Numbered from the stretch's first letter, positions 17,561 to 26,784 are shown. The stretch is 64,000 nt of DNA from Ectobacillus polymachus (GCF_048159605.1 NZ_JBLREB010000001.1:1488001-1552000); one strand, 5' to 3'. The notes: generated by a model not told the origin, from the letters alone. Numbers and translations are program-made.

Positions 17561-17911
17561 TTATCCTTTCGGTTTAAATATAAGCGCTGCTAGAAATGCA
17601 AATAAAACTGCTGATGATATTCCAGCCGATGATAGCTGAAACATCCCCATTCCAATACCAAGATATCCATGTTGCTCGGCTTCCCGCATCGCTCCGTGTA
17701 AGAGGGAATGACCAAAACTCGTAATGGGAACGGTTGCCCCTGCACCAGCAACCTGAATCAGAACATCGTAAATGCCAAATCCATCTAATATAGCACCAAC
17801 TACAACAAAAATTGCCATTACATGACTAGGAGTAAGCTTTGCAAAATCGAGAAGAAGCTGTCCTATAACGCATATCGCACCACCTAAAGCAAATGCATAT
17901 AGAAATTCCAT
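17561..17911 (-). CDS. spoVAEb: Stage V sporulation protein AEb
   Basis: This 116-residue membrane protein has three or four hydrophobic helices and the SpoVAC/AEb family signature AGAGATVPITSFGHSLLHGAMREA. SpoVAEb and SpoVAC are believed to form the membrane part of the dipicolinic acid channel. The frame is open to 17953, but GTAAGGAGGATGAG places the start at ATG 17911, 10 bases after the spoVAD stop. Confidence 0.94.
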   Translation of the reverse strand: MEFLYAFALGGAICVIGQLLLDFAKLTPSHVMAIFVVVGAILDGFGIYDVLIQVAGAGATVPITSFGHSLLHGAMREAEQHGYLGIGMGMFQLSSAGISSAVLFAFLAALIFKPKG

Positions 17912-17921
17912 CTCATCCTCC

Positions 17922-18926
17922 TTACGCTCGTTCGAATGAAACAGCGTGCGCAATCGCTGGGATTGATTCTTTTTGCTGCATCATAATTGGATTTAATAGT
18001 GCACCCGTTGCAACCACAAGAATACGATGATAGGTACCTTTTTTAAGTTCATGAAATAAATGACCATAGGTTACCACAGCTGAGCAAGCACATCCACTGC
18101 CTCCTGCAAACGTATTTTGACCGCTATCATAAATGAGTAAACCACAATCATCATACCTAGCCCCTAAATCATATCCTTCCTCATGCAGCAATTGACGTGC
18201 AATCGGGGTACCAACTCCCGATAAATCTCCTGTTACGATAAGGTCATACTCCTTGTATGAAATATGTAAATCTTCAAAGTGCTGACAGATAGTATGAACA
18301 GCTGCCGGGGCCATTGCAGAGCCCATATCATAAGGATTCGTTATTCCTAAATCATGTACCCTTCCTATGGTGGCACTCCGGATGACAATGCTGCTTGGCT
18401 CTCGGCTGATTAGACAGGTTCCCGCACCTGTAACAGTGGAAGTAGCCGTTAATGGTTTTTGCCCCGCATATTCTGTTGGATTACGAAATTGACGCTCTGC
18501 AGTAGCATTATGGCTGCTAACGGTAGCAAGAATTCGGTTAGCAAACCCTCCATCCACTAATGAACTGCCTATTGCGATCGTCTCCATTGAAGTCGAGCAT
18601 GCGCCAAACATACCTAGAAATGGAATTTTGTGCTGCCTAGCAACATAATTAGCAGTTACATTTTGATTTAATAAATCACCAGCTAAAAAAAAATCAATAT
18701 GATGTGGTTGTAGGTTTTCCTTTTTTAACGCGTATTTGATGGAATCTTGCATGAGTCGTCGCTCTGCAAGCTCCCAATTTTGTTCCTTACAATGTAAATC
18801 ATCATAGTAGCTATCAAAACTGTCTTTTAAAGGGCCAGCTCCTTCGATTGGGCCTACTACTGTACCCGTTGTATTTACATATATTCCATTTTCAAACACC
18901 CATGATTGCTTTCCCGTTAATCTCAT
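17922..18926 (-). CDS. spoVAD: Stage V sporulation protein AD
   Basis: SpoVAD has a thiolase/ketoacyl-synthase-like fold, binds dipicolinic acid and sits on the outer face of the spore inner membrane as a plug-like partner of the channel. Visible features are GMFGACSTSMETIAIGSSLVDGG, with a Cys at the thiolase active position, TGAGTCLIS, NPYDMGSAMAPAA and FAGGSGCACSAVV near the C-terminus. At 334 residues it is full length. It lies between spoVAC and spoVAEb, 10 bases from each. Confidence 0.95.
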   Translation of the reverse strand: MRLTGKQSWVFENGIYVNTTGTVVGPIEGAGPLKDSFDSYYDDLHCKEQNWELAERRLMQDSIKYALKKENLQPHHIDFFLAGDLLNQNVTANYVARQHKIPFLGMFGACSTSMETIAIGSSLVDGGFANRILATVSSHNATAERQFRNPTEYAGQKPLTATSTVTGAGTCLISREPSSIVIRSATIGRVHDLGITNPYDMGSAMAPAAVHTICQHFEDLHISYKEYDLIVTGDLSGVGTPIARQLLHEEGYDLGARYDDCGLLIYDSGQNTFAGGSGCACSAVVTYGHLFHELKKGTYHRILVVATGALLNPIMMQQKESIPAIAHAVSFERA

Positions 18927-18936
18927 ACGTTTCCTC

Positions 18937-19389
18937 CTACATAAGTAGCTTCACCGTATATCGAATGAGTCCGACAATATATGCACCAACAACACCGAAT
19001 ACGATCGCCCCTCCAGCAAGCTTAAACATATTTGTTGCTATGCCTAGTACAAGTCCTTCACTGCGATGCTCCATAGCAGCACTCGTCATCGAATTAGCAA
19101 ATCCTGTAACAGGTACCAAAGCACCCGCTCCAGCAAATTGACCGATTCTATCATACACACCAAAACCTGTAAGAAGCGTAGCGAGTAAAATAAGTGTTGC
19201 AACAGTTGGGTTTCCTGCATTTTGTTCAGTAAAATGAAAATAATGAATATAGAATACTGTTAATGCTTCTCCAAGTAGGCAAATAAGTCCGCCTACTACG
19301 AAGGCTTTTAAACAATTTTTCAAATAATTCGGTTTTGGATGATACTTCTTAATCTTATTTTTATAATCATCCTTTAATTTTTTATTCAC
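18937..19389 (-). CDS. spoVAC: Stage V sporulation protein AC
   Basis: This 150-residue membrane protein has a basic N-terminus (NKKLKDDYKNKIKKYHPKPNYLKN), four helices and the family motif GAGALVPVTGFANSMTSAAMEHR. SpoVAC is a mechanosensitive-type channel component for dipicolinic acid. The start is GTG 19389, chosen because ATAGGAGGAAGTTAC precedes it; the frame continues upstream into spoVAB. Confidence 0.95.
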   Translation of the reverse strand: MNKKLKDDYKNKIKKYHPKPNYLKNCLKAFVVGGLICLLGEALTVFYIHYFHFTEQNAGNPTVATLILLATLLTGFGVYDRIGQFAGAGALVPVTGFANSMTSAAMEHRSEGLVLGIATNMFKLAGGAIVFGVVGAYIVGLIRYTVKLLM

Positions 19390-19400
19390 GTAACTTCCTC

Positions 19401-19820
19401 CTATCTCACAAAAAACATCCAATGGAATAAAGATCCAAATACTTTCCCTAACACAAGTGCCATTAGCAGAGCTACCATTCTATCGACCATCCCTACTCGC
19501 TTCGCTAAAATGGGAAGAACATTTAAAACTTCTGTTAATGCAGCAGCAAGCATACCAACAAATACACCGCACAAAAGCCCAATCAAAATTAACCAATACT
19601 GCGATAGATAAAATATAGAATCTCTTAAGCTGAACCATGAACCACATAAAGCGCCTAGTACAACTGCCCATTCATAAATAGGAATGAGCTTCACACTTTT
19701 TGTTAATTGTGTTAATCGTGGAATGACACCTAATACAGATAAGAAAGCCACGAATCCTGCTCCTACTGCAATCCCTCCTGCAAGACCTGTAAATGCCACT
19801 ACCATTTCAAGGATTATCAA
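19401..19820 (-). CDS. spoVAB: Stage V sporulation protein AB
   Basis: This protein of 139 residues has four predicted membrane helices and a conserved GLAGGIAVGAGFVAFLSVLGVIPRL near the N-terminus. It starts with TTG inside the end of spoVAA (14-base overlap), with only a weak ribosome site, so translation is probably coupled. It is a member of the spoVA operon; its role in dipicolinic acid uptake is known only at the operon level. Confidence 0.9.
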   Translation of the reverse strand: MIILEMVVAFTGLAGGIAVGAGFVAFLSVLGVIPRLTQLTKSVKLIPIYEWAVVLGALCGSWFSLRDSIFYLSQYWLILIGLLCGVFVGMLAAALTEVLNVLPILAKRVGMVDRMVALLMALVLGKVFGSLFHWMFFVR

Positions 19821-20427
19821 TTTTCTTCGTACTTTCTTTATTTTGATTCATCATGACATATTCATCGAGGGATTGCTGATATTGAAACATTTCCACCTCA
19901 AGAGGGCTTGGCTCCTCATTAATACGTTTCTTGAATAAATGATTAAAAAACAGAATCATTCCTAGACCAAGACCTATGGAATAGGGAATTTGCAGGATAA
20001 GAGGTTTTCTATTTATCTTTCCTGTAATCATGTAATACAATCGTTCATGTACTTGCTGCATACTTACATCCTCATGAAAGTATATAATTGCAAGCCCCGC
20101 TCCTACGAAAAGAAGAAGCCATACTAAAGCAAAAAAAAATGGGTTACTTGCTTTTCTTTCATACATAATTTCTACAATCGTTTGCGATGAGCCGATTAGA
20201 TTCACTTCAACCGAGTTGTTCGCATTTTGAATCGCTACTAAAATCATCATCGCATCGATGACAACATGTGTTTTATCTGCTGATGTAATCTCATAGACAG
20301 GCAATTCCTGCAAATACGATATTACCTGACTAGGTCCGGAAATTTGTGCAACGTCTTTTAACGTAAGTCGATAGTTTGGAGAGACTTGCAGACGTTGTCG
20401 CATTTTCACATAAATCATGTCAGTCAA
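19807..20427 (-). CDS. spoVAA: Stage V sporulation protein AA
   Basis: This first gene of the spoVA operon has a soluble N-terminal domain (about 1-90, YVKMRQRLQVSPNYRLTLKDVAQISG) and two membrane helices (PFFFALVWLLLFVGAGLAIIYF and the one around IGLGLGMILFF). It has an acidic C-terminal tail. TTG 20427 is preceded by AAGGAGGA and is the start. Length of 206 residues is normal. A sigma-G type promoter lies directly upstream. Confidence 0.93.
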   Translation of the reverse strand: MTDMIYVKMRQRLQVSPNYRLTLKDVAQISGPSQVISYLQELPVYEITSADKTHVVIDAMMILVAIQNANNSVEVNLIGSSQTIVEIMYERKASNPFFFALVWLLLFVGAGLAIIYFHEDVSMQQVHERLYYMITGKINRKPLILQIPYSIGLGLGMILFFNHLFKKRINEEPSPLEVEMFQYQQSLDEYVMMNQNKESTKKIDNP

Positions 20428-20461
20428 GTCTATTCCTCCTTCTGAACGAATCTTATATTTG

Positions 20462-20490
20462 TAGTATGGTTGAGAGGCTTTTTTTCATAC
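20462..20490 (-). promoter_or_regulatory. Predicted sigma-G promoter of spoVA
   Basis: GTATG (20490-20486) and CATACTA (20468-20462), spaced 17 bases, match the forespore sigma-G consensus (GHATR, CATNMTA) and lie about 35 bases before the spoVAA start. This fits the known sigma-G control of spoVA. Confidence 0.8.
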
Positions 20491-20564
20491 AATGTTTTTA
20501 CATTCGATTCTAAAGGAGTTTTTTTAAATTAATGGATAATTACGGAATGATTGTCTGTAAAAAA

Positions 20565-20604
20565 TGGAAAAGACCGAATAGGCTATTCACCTATTCGGTC
20601 TTTC
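20565..20604 (-). terminator. sigF terminator overlapping the sigF coding end
   Basis: The stem AAAGACCGAATAG/CTATTCGGTCTTT has a 10-base loop. The first arm lies in the last codons of sigF and a T-rich stretch follows. Confidence 0.8.
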
Positions 20605-21341
20605 ATCTCTAGTAAAATTTTCTTTTCTAGACGAGACACTTGCACCTGCGAAATCCCTAGACGCTCTGCTACCTCTGATTGCGTTTGATCCTTATAATAA
20701 CGCAAATAAACAATGAGTCTCTCTCGTTCATCAAGCTCTTGAATAGCCTCTTTTAAAGCAAGTTTATCAAACCATCTCGATTCCGTTTGATCTGCAATTT
20801 GATCCAAAATGGTAATCGGATCTCCATCGTTCTCGTACACGGTTTCATGAATAGACGACGGCGTTCGACTTGCTTCCTGAGCCATAATTACTTCTTCAAC
20901 CGTAAGATTCAAAGCTTCTGAAACTTCCGAAATAGTAGGAGTACGCCCTAGCTTCTTCGATAGCTCATCCTTCATCTTCCGTACTTTATTTCCTGTTTCT
21001 TTAAGGGAACGGCTCACCTTTACGGTACCATCATCACGAAGAAATCGTTGAATCTCACCAATAATCATCGGTACAGCGTACGTTGAAAATTTGACATCAT
21101 AGGACAAGTCAAATTTATCCACTGATTTTAACAATCCAATACAGCCGATTTGAAACAAATCCTCTGGCTCATACCCACGATTTAGAAAACGCTGAACGAC
21201 TGACCATACGAGACGCATATTACTTTGTACAATTGTATCGCGTGCTGCTTGGTCTCCTGCTTGGCTTTTCTGAATCAATTTCTTTAGCTCATGGTCCTTT
21301 AACTGCACTTTCCCATTTTCATTTCTCACCTCTATGTCCAT
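20583..21341 (-). CDS. sigF: RNA polymerase sigma-F factor
   Basis: Sigma-F is the first compartment-specific factor of the forespore. Region 2 reads NMRLVWSVVQRFLNRGYEPEDLFQIGCIGLLKSVDKFD, followed by region 3 (VSRSLKETGNKVRKMKDEL) and the region 4 helix-turn-helix (QSEVAERLGISQVQVSRLEKKIL). At 252 residues it is full length. It lies 12 bases after spoIIAB in the spoIIA operon, where the anti-sigma SpoIIAB holds it inactive. Confidence 0.97.
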   Translation of the reverse strand: MDIEVRNENGKVQLKDHELKKLIQKSQAGDQAARDTIVQSNMRLVWSVVQRFLNRGYEPEDLFQIGCIGLLKSVDKFDLSYDVKFSTYAVPMIIGEIQRFLRDDGTVKVSRSLKETGNKVRKMKDELSKKLGRTPTISEVSEALNLTVEEVIMAQEASRTPSSIHETVYENDGDPITILDQIADQTESRWFDKLALKEAIQELDERERLIVYLRYYKDQTQSEVAERLGISQVQVSRLEKKILLEMKDRIGE

Positions 21342-21353
21342 AGGCTCGTCTCC

Positions 21354-21794
21354 TTAATTGCATAGAGCGTTGCTTTTTGACAAATACTTTGTAAGATGGA
21401 TTGTTGTTCCGTATGATTCATTAGATATAACTTCAACCTCGTCCATAAAGTTTTCCATAATCGTAAATCCCATGCCGGAACGCTCTAATTCAGGTTTTGT
21501 TGTAAATAATGGCTGTCTAGCTTCTTCCAAGTTCTTTATTCCAACGCCTTTATCACGAATGGTTAATCGTACAATTTCATCATCTAGCGTAACCGAAATA
21601 TATACGGTACCTTCAGGATTTCCTTCATAGCCATGTATGATGGCATTCGTAACAGCTTCAGAAACAACAGTTTTAATTTCTGTTAATTCGTCTAAGGTAG
21701 GATCAAGCTGCGCAATAAATGCTGCTACCGTAACTCGAGCAAACGACTCATTTTGACTTAAAGCGGAAAACTGAAGGTGCATTTCATTTTTCAT
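21354..21794 (-). CDS. spoIIAB: Anti-sigma-F factor, serine kinase
   Basis: SpoIIAB binds and inhibits sigma-F and phosphorylates SpoIIAA. The GHKL ATP-binding motifs are visible: VSEAVTNAIIHGYE (N box), IRDKGVGIKNLEEA (G1) and ERSGMGFTIMENFMD (G2). It has 146 residues. Its ATG follows the spoIIAA stop directly. It sits between spoIIAA and sigF. Confidence 0.97.
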   Translation of the reverse strand: MKNEMHLQFSALSQNESFARVTVAAFIAQLDPTLDELTEIKTVVSEAVTNAIIHGYEGNPEGTVYISVTLDDEIVRLTIRDKGVGIKNLEEARQPLFTTKPELERSGMGFTIMENFMDEVEVISNESYGTTIHLTKYLSKSNALCN

Positions 21795-22145
21795 TTAAGC
21801 CACCCCCAGTGTTGCAAGCGCATTCTTCTCATTTATTTCTAATCGGATAATTTTAAATAAACCAGACATTTCGAATAGACGTTTTACAACCGGAGAGATT
21901 GCGCATACAACCATTTCTCCACCTAAACTCTTTATGTGCTTATATCTTCCAAGTATGACTCCTAGTCCAGAGCTATCCATGAACGTTAATTGTTCTAGAT
22001 TTAAAAGGATATGATGTACTTGATAAGTTTGTAGTGTGTCTTCTACACGACTACGTAATTCTTCTGCTGTATGATGATCGAGTTCTCCAATTAAACGGAT
22101 ACACAATACATCACGTTTTACTTCCATATTGATCATCAGACTCAC
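21795..22145 (-). CDS. spoIIAA: Anti-anti-sigma-F factor
   Basis: SpoIIAA is a STAS-domain protein that, when unphosphorylated, frees sigma-F from SpoIIAB. The phosphorylated serine is in FMDSSGLGVILGRYK. CIRLIGELDHHTAEELR and VKRLFEMSGLFKIIRL complete the domain. GTG 22145 follows AAAGGAGGAAGTAAAC and gives 116 residues. The open frame to 22310 has no ribosome site. The first gene of the spoIIA operon; readthrough from dacF is also known in relatives. Confidence 0.95.
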   Translation of the reverse strand: MSLMINMEVKRDVLCIRLIGELDHHTAEELRSRVEDTLQTYQVHHILLNLEQLTFMDSSGLGVILGRYKHIKSLGGEMVVCAISPVVKRLFEMSGLFKIIRLEINEKNALATLGVA

Positions 22146-22296
22146 GTTTACTTCCTCCTTTTCTAAGCGCACACTGCGCAAAAAAGTATAAGGAATCTTT
22201 CGCCGATTCACAACATGAATCCTTCTTGACGACAAAAGAAGTGGTTTTTCGAAGGAAGGAGAAATATTTGTCCTATCTTTAAGACAATGAGAATAA

Positions 22297-22330
22297 GATG
22301 ACGCAAACAATTCATCTTCCTTGCGTCATC
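22297..22330 (-). terminator. Weak hairpin between dacF and spoIIAA
   Basis: A GATGACGCAA/TTGCGTCATC perfect stem has a 14-base loop but only a short T-run. It may end part of the dacF transcript while allowing readthrough. Confidence 0.5.
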
Positions 22331-22376
22331 TCTAAATTTCTCCATTTCAGAGCCCTATTATTTGCAAACTATCCTA

Positions 22377-23558
22377 TCATTCGACCTTTGAAAAGATTTG
22401 AAGGTTGCGTTTCACCATTTCCCAAAGGCTGGCTTGTTTTACGGCTTCACCTGCAATAAGCGGTTCCTTCGTTACAACAGTATCTCCTTTTTTTATGACG
22501 AGCGTACCAAGCGTATCTCCCTTTTTAATCGGAGCTTTCACAGTCTGCTCTGCTACAATTTCTTGTTTCACGGAATCAGATTGTTCCCCTCTTTTCATAA
22601 GAAGTGAAACCTGATCCTTGGCTACAAGATTTACTGTACTTTTGTCTCCTCTGCTTACTTTAACAGATGTAATAACTTGATCTTTGGCAAATAGCTTCTT
22701 TGTTGCATACTGGCTGTAAGCAAAATCAAGAAGCTTGGTAACCTGGGCATTTCGCTCCTTCGAAGTAGGAGCCCCCATAACAACTGCAATTACACGCATG
22801 CCATCTCTCTCGGAAGAAGCAGTTAAACAGTACCGTGCCTCTGCTGTAAACCCTGTCTTTACACCATCAACTCCAGGATAAAAACGGACAAGCTTGTTGG
22901 TATTTACAAGCCAAAACTTTTTATCTGTATTTTCTCGTAAATAGTCCTCATATTTACCTGTATACTGGCGAATCAGCGGGTATTTCATTAACTCTCTTGC
23001 CATAATTGCCATATCATAGGCCGTTGAATAATGATTTTTAGCTGGTAACCCTGTTGGATTTTGAAAATGAGTATTTTTAAGTCCGAGAGATTTTGCTCGT
23101 TCATTCATTAATTTCACAAACCCCTCTTCTGATCCCGCAATATGTTCTGCCATAGCAACAGATGCATCATTCCCTGAAGCAATAGCTATACCCTTGAGCA
23201 TTTGATCCACTGTCATTTCTTCACCAGGCTCAAGGAAAATTTGAGATCCTCCCATAGAGGCAGCATGTTCGCTTGTCCTTACCTTTTCTTCTAGCTTCAG
23301 CTTTCCACTTGCTATTTGTTCCATTATTAACAGCATCGTCATAATTTTCGTCATGCTCGCAGGTGGAAGTTTTTCATTGCTGTTCTTATCAAAGAGAATT
23401 TGTCCTGTATCCTGTTCTAACAACACGGCTGATGACGCTTGTTCCACTAGCTTCGGCTGCTCTTCCTGCTTTTGATTTGTCTTTGATTGCGCAAATCCGA
23501 CCGAAGTAACAGAGCTTAGCAAAGTGAAACTTAATAAAATTGCAAATAATCGTTTCAT
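22377..23558 (-). CDS. dacF: D-alanyl-D-alanine carboxypeptidase DacF
   Basis: This penicillin-binding protein trims peptide cross-links of spore cortex peptidoglycan. A signal peptide (LFAILLSFTLLSSVTSVGFAQS) is followed by the active-site SMTK at residues 68-71, SGN in GIAIASGNDASVA, and KTG in DGVKTGFTAEARY. The DacB-type C-terminal beta domain is present. Start is ATG 23558, after GGAGGGTGCAGAC; 393 residues. Position upstream of spoIIAA is the classic Bacillus order. Confidence 0.95.
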   Translation of the reverse strand: MKRLFAILLSFTLLSSVTSVGFAQSKTNQKQEEQPKLVEQASSAVLLEQDTGQILFDKNSNEKLPPASMTKIMTMLLIMEQIASGKLKLEEKVRTSEHAASMGGSQIFLEPGEEMTVDQMLKGIAIASGNDASVAMAEHIAGSEEGFVKLMNERAKSLGLKNTHFQNPTGLPAKNHYSTAYDMAIMARELMKYPLIRQYTGKYEDYLRENTDKKFWLVNTNKLVRFYPGVDGVKTGFTAEARYCLTASSERDGMRVIAVVMGAPTSKERNAQVTKLLDFAYSQYATKKLFAKDQVITSVKVSRGDKSTVNLVAKDQVSLLMKRGEQSDSVKQEIVAEQTVKAPIKKGDTLGTLVIKKGDTVVTKEPLIAGEAVKQASLWEMVKRNLQIFSKVE

Positions 23559-23586
23559 GTCTGCACCCTCCATTCCATATCAAACC

Positions 23587-23615
23587 TATTTTTTCCATTT
23601 CAAAGATGTTTATAC
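23587..23615 (-). promoter_or_regulatory. Predicted sigma-F promoter of dacF
   Basis: GTATA (23615-23611), 14 bases, then GGAAAAAATA (23596-23587) matches the sigma-F pattern GYWTA / GGnnAnAnTA. It lies just before dacF, a known forespore gene. Confidence 0.7.
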
Positions 23616-23652
23616 AAATTTTCTTGAAAAAGAGGATACAGGTGATAGTAAA

Positions 23653-23683
23653 AAAGACCGTCAAGTTTCACTTGACGGTCTTT
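23653..23683. terminator. Bidirectional terminator upstream of dacF
   Basis: A 13-base perfect stem (AAAGACCGTCAAG and complement) has a 5-base loop. It lies between divergent genes and may stop readthrough into dacF. Confidence 0.7.
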
Positions 23684-23864
23684 ACACATTCTCTTTTCAA
23701 CTAACAAGACCTATAAAGTCCCATAGAAGGATATTTTTTTGTTTTTCAGGTTGGTAATCTTATTATTTTCTTTAATCTCTCATATACATGAAAAATAAGA
23801 ATAGAATGCCCAACAATTAATGAAACGATGCGGGCTAGTATTAGCTTATTTGATAGGAAGGATG

Positions 23865-24515
23865 ATGAATAAAGTGCAATATATACCTCCATATTTACCT
23901 CCATATCGTGAAACAAAAGATACATTCATACAGGTGCATGGTGAAGGGATGGTCAAGGCAGAACCGGATGTTGTCATTGTAACGCTTGGTGTAATAACTG
24001 ATGATATAAGTGTTCAAACTGCACAAGAAAGAAATGCTACTACCTCAAAGTCTTTGCTTTCAGCATTAAAACAAATCGGAATTGAAGAAAGCGATATTGC
24101 AACATTATCTTATACAATTACCCCTTTATATAAGGTAGACAACACACTACAAGGCTATCGTGTAGAGCACTTATACGAAATTACAGTCGTAAATGTGCAA
24201 AAGGCAGGGGGTGTTTATGCAGTGGCTATGGAGGCAGGAGCAAATATTACTCATGGACTTACCTTTCGCGTTTCAAACCCTAATACGTTTATAAATAAAG
24301 CACTAACGATAGCCGTTGCAAACGCACTCGAAAAAGCATCGGTTATTGCAAATGCGCTGCGTGTAACCATCCATCCTGTTCCAATTTCTATAAAGGAAGA
24401 AAGAGGGACTAGTTTTGCGGTTTACGGTGCTAGTCAAATCTTGTCAGCACCATCCATTCAACCAGGTGAAATAACAATTACAGCTCGTGTTATAGCTAAT
24501 TTTACATATACTTAA
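23865..24515 (+). CDS. SIMPL-domain (DUF541) protein
   Basis: The SIMPL fold is seen in IQVHGEGMVKAEPDVVIVTLGVITDD at the N-terminus, SLLSALKQIGIEESDIATLSYTITPLY in the middle, and ALEKASVIANAL and ITITARVIANFTY at the end. There is no signal peptide, so it should be cytoplasmic, unlike many Gram-negative members. Its function in Bacillus is not known. The start is ambiguous: ATG 23865 is close to AGGAAGG, while GTG 23874 is at better spacing. About 216 residues. Confidence 0.75.
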   Translation: MNKVQYIPPYLPPYRETKDTFIQVHGEGMVKAEPDVVIVTLGVITDDISVQTAQERNATTSKSLLSALKQIGIEESDIATLSYTITPLYKVDNTLQGYRVEHLYEITVVNVQKAGGVYAVAMEAGANITHGLTFRVSNPNTFINKALTIAVANALEKASVIANALRVTIHPVPISIKEERGTSFAVYGASQILSAPSIQPGEITITARVIANFTYT

Positions 24516-24660
24516 TGAATAAGAATTTGCTATAACACGGTGAACCCTATAGAGGATTATTAAAAGTTGCACTTGGTAACAAAAAGAAGTTGGAAAAACT
24601 TTATATATTATAGCAAGTTTGTTTTTCTCAACATTTGTATTGCATACGATTTTATAGTAA

Positions 24661-24702
24661 AAACGACGCAAAAGAAGGAATCTCCTTATGCGTCGTTTTT
24701 TT
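24661..24702. terminator. Terminator between SIMPL gene and pupG
   Basis: AAACGACGCA/TGCGTCGTTT stem with T-runs on both strands; it can serve both convergent genes. Confidence 0.75.
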
Positions 24703-24731
24703 GCCATGTATTTTTCAATCCCTATCTATTC

Positions 24732-25547
24732 CTAAAGTGAGCTAACTATTTCTTTAACTAGAGATAGAAAATTTGCTTTGACCCGTTCTGTCGTTTCAAT
24801 TACTTCCTCGTGATTCAGTGGTTGATTTAAAATACCTGCCGCCATATTTGTAATACAAGAAATACCAAGCACCTTGATCCCGCTATGTCTAGCAACAATC
24901 ACTTCAGGTACAGTTGACATACCTACAGCATCTGCCCCTAGTGTGCGAAACATATGAATTTCAGCTGGTGTTTCGTAAGAAGGGCCCGTAACTGCTAGGT
25001 ATACCCCCTCTTGAACGTCTATATGTAAACGTTTAGCAGCATCCTTTGCGATTTGTCTAAGATCATTAGCATACGCCTCTGACATATCAGGGAAGCGAGT
25101 ACCAAGATCCGACTCATTTGGACCGATAAGCGGATTCGTACCCATAAAATTGATATGATCGCGAATAATCATTAAATCTCCTGGTGCAAACGAGGTTTGT
25201 ATTCCTCCAGCAGCATTTGTTACGAGTAACGTTTCTACACCTATCGCTTTCATAACACGAACGGGAAAGGTTACACTATTCATTTCATAGCCTTCATAAT
25301 AATGGAAACGGCCTTGCATAGCCACAACGGATACTCCTTTTAATGTACCGAAGACAAGCTGACCCGCATGACCTTCTACAGTTGTAACGGGAAACCCTGG
25401 AATATTCCCGTAGCTAACCTTAACCGGACTTTCGATTTCATCAGCTAACACACCAAGTCCTGACCCAAGGATAAGTCCTAATTTAGGGATATTCTTACAT
25501 TTATGTCGTAAATAATCAGCTGCTTGTTCAATCAATTCGTACTTCAT
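24732..25547 (-). CDS. pupG: Purine-nucleoside phosphorylase
   Basis: The enzyme splits guanosine and inosine with phosphate to free base and ribose-1-phosphate. The motifs LILGSGLGVLADEI, GRFHYYEGYEM, TNAAGGI and GADAVGMSTVPEVIVARH identify the trimeric PNP (PNP-I) family. 271 residues is typical. It lies 13 bases after deoB, which converts ribose-1-phosphate to ribose-5-phosphate, so the two make a salvage operon. Confidence 0.95.
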   Translation of the reverse strand: MKYELIEQAADYLRHKCKNIPKLGLILGSGLGVLADEIESPVKVSYGNIPGFPVTTVEGHAGQLVFGTLKGVSVVAMQGRFHYYEGYEMNSVTFPVRVMKAIGVETLLVTNAAGGIQTSFAPGDLMIIRDHINFMGTNPLIGPNESDLGTRFPDMSEAYANDLRQIAKDAAKRLHIDVQEGVYLAVTGPSYETPAEIHMFRTLGADAVGMSTVPEVIVARHSGIKVLGISCITNMAAGILNQPLNHEEVIETTERVKANFLSLVKEIVSSL

Positions 25548-25560
25548 CCTATGACTCCTC

Positions 25561-26742
25561 CTATTGTAACTGTTTTAAAAAGCTCTTTCCATATTTCGGC
25601 ATGTTTACCTCAAAGTTTTCCGCAACGGTAGCACCTATATCCGCAAATGTTTTGCGAATCTTTAGATCCTTTCCTTCTTTCATAGATGGACTATATACGA
25701 GTAACGGAACGTACTCACGTGTATGATCGGTACCAGCGTGAATTGGATCATTTCCGTGGTCAGCTGTAATAATAAGAAGATCATCATCCTTAAGTAGATC
25801 GAGAACTTTAGCAAGACGTACGTCATACTCCTGCAATGCTTCCCCATAGCCTTGCGGATTGCGTCTGTGACCATATAGTGCATCAAAGTCTACTAAGTTT
25901 ACGAAGCTAAGACCCGTAAATTCCATATGAAGGGTGTCAACAAGCTTATCCATTCCATCCATATTCGATTTTGTACGAAGCGACTTTGTAACTCCCTCTC
26001 CATCATAGATGTCGGAGATTTTTCCAATTGCAATCACATCAAATCCACTATCCTGCATTTCATTCATCACCGTTCTGCCAAACGGCTTCAATGCATAATC
26101 ATGGCGGTTTGCAGTACGTGTAAAGCTTCCAGGTTTCCCTATGAATGGCCGTGCAATAACGCGGCCTACCATATATTTCTCATCTAATGTTAGCTCACGA
26201 GCAATATTGCAAATAGAATAAAGCTCCTCAAGAGGTACAATATCTTCATGGGCTGCAATTTGCAATACACTATCTGCTGATGTGTAAACAATAAGAGCCC
26301 CTGTTTTCATATGTTCTTCTCCCAGCTCGTCTAAAATAGCAGTACCAGAAGCGGGCTTGTTTCCAATAATTTTTCGTCCAGTACGTTTTTCTAGTTCGTC
26401 AAGCAATTCTTTTGGAAACCCTTTCGGAAATACACGAAAAGGGGTATCAATAAATAGACCCATAATTTCCCAATGCCCTGTCATCGTATCTTTTCCAACT
26501 GATTTTTCTTCCATTTTTGTATAATATGCCATTGGATGTTCACTTTTTTTAATCCCTTTCAGCTCACGAATATTGCCGAGCCCTAATTTCTCCATATTTG
26601 GCATATGTAGTCCATTCATGTGTTCGGCTATATGACCGAGTGTATCCGCCCCTGCATCTCCGAAAGCTTGTGAATCAGGCGCCTCTCCAATCCCTACAGA
26701 ATCCATCACGATTAAAAAAACCCGCTTAAACTTTTTCAACAT
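25561..26742 (-). CDS. deoB: Phosphopentomutase
   Basis: This cytoplasmic enzyme interconverts ribose-1-phosphate and ribose-5-phosphate, or the deoxy forms. It belongs to the alkaline phosphatase superfamily: FLIVMDSVGIGEAPD holds the first metal ligands, GADTLGHIAE and KDTMTGHWEIMG hold the phosphothreonine, and ITADHGNDP and GTDHTREYVPLL hold the second set. It has 393 residues. First gene of the deoB-pupG operon. Two adjacent copies of ATGTCAG lie in its promoter region at 26785-26798. Confidence 0.95.
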   Translation of the reverse strand: MLKKFKRVFLIVMDSVGIGEAPDSQAFGDAGADTLGHIAEHMNGLHMPNMEKLGLGNIRELKGIKKSEHPMAYYTKMEEKSVGKDTMTGHWEIMGLFIDTPFRVFPKGFPKELLDELEKRTGRKIIGNKPASGTAILDELGEEHMKTGALIVYTSADSVLQIAAHEDIVPLEELYSICNIARELTLDEKYMVGRVIARPFIGKPGSFTRTANRHDYALKPFGRTVMNEMQDSGFDVIAIGKISDIYDGEGVTKSLRTKSNMDGMDKLVDTLHMEFTGLSFVNLVDFDALYGHRRNPQGYGEALQEYDVRLAKVLDLLKDDDLLIITADHGNDPIHAGTDHTREYVPLLVYSPSMKEGKDLKIRKTFADIGATVAENFEVNMPKYGKSFLKQLQ

Positions 26743-26784
26743 AATTTCCTCCTATTTAAAAGTATCAAGATAAAGTTATTGACT

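Noticed and set aside
22146..22376. Sigma-H promoter before spoIIAA
   Set aside because: AAGGATT and GAAT elements are present but only about 8 bases apart, not at the needed spacing; I could not support a call.
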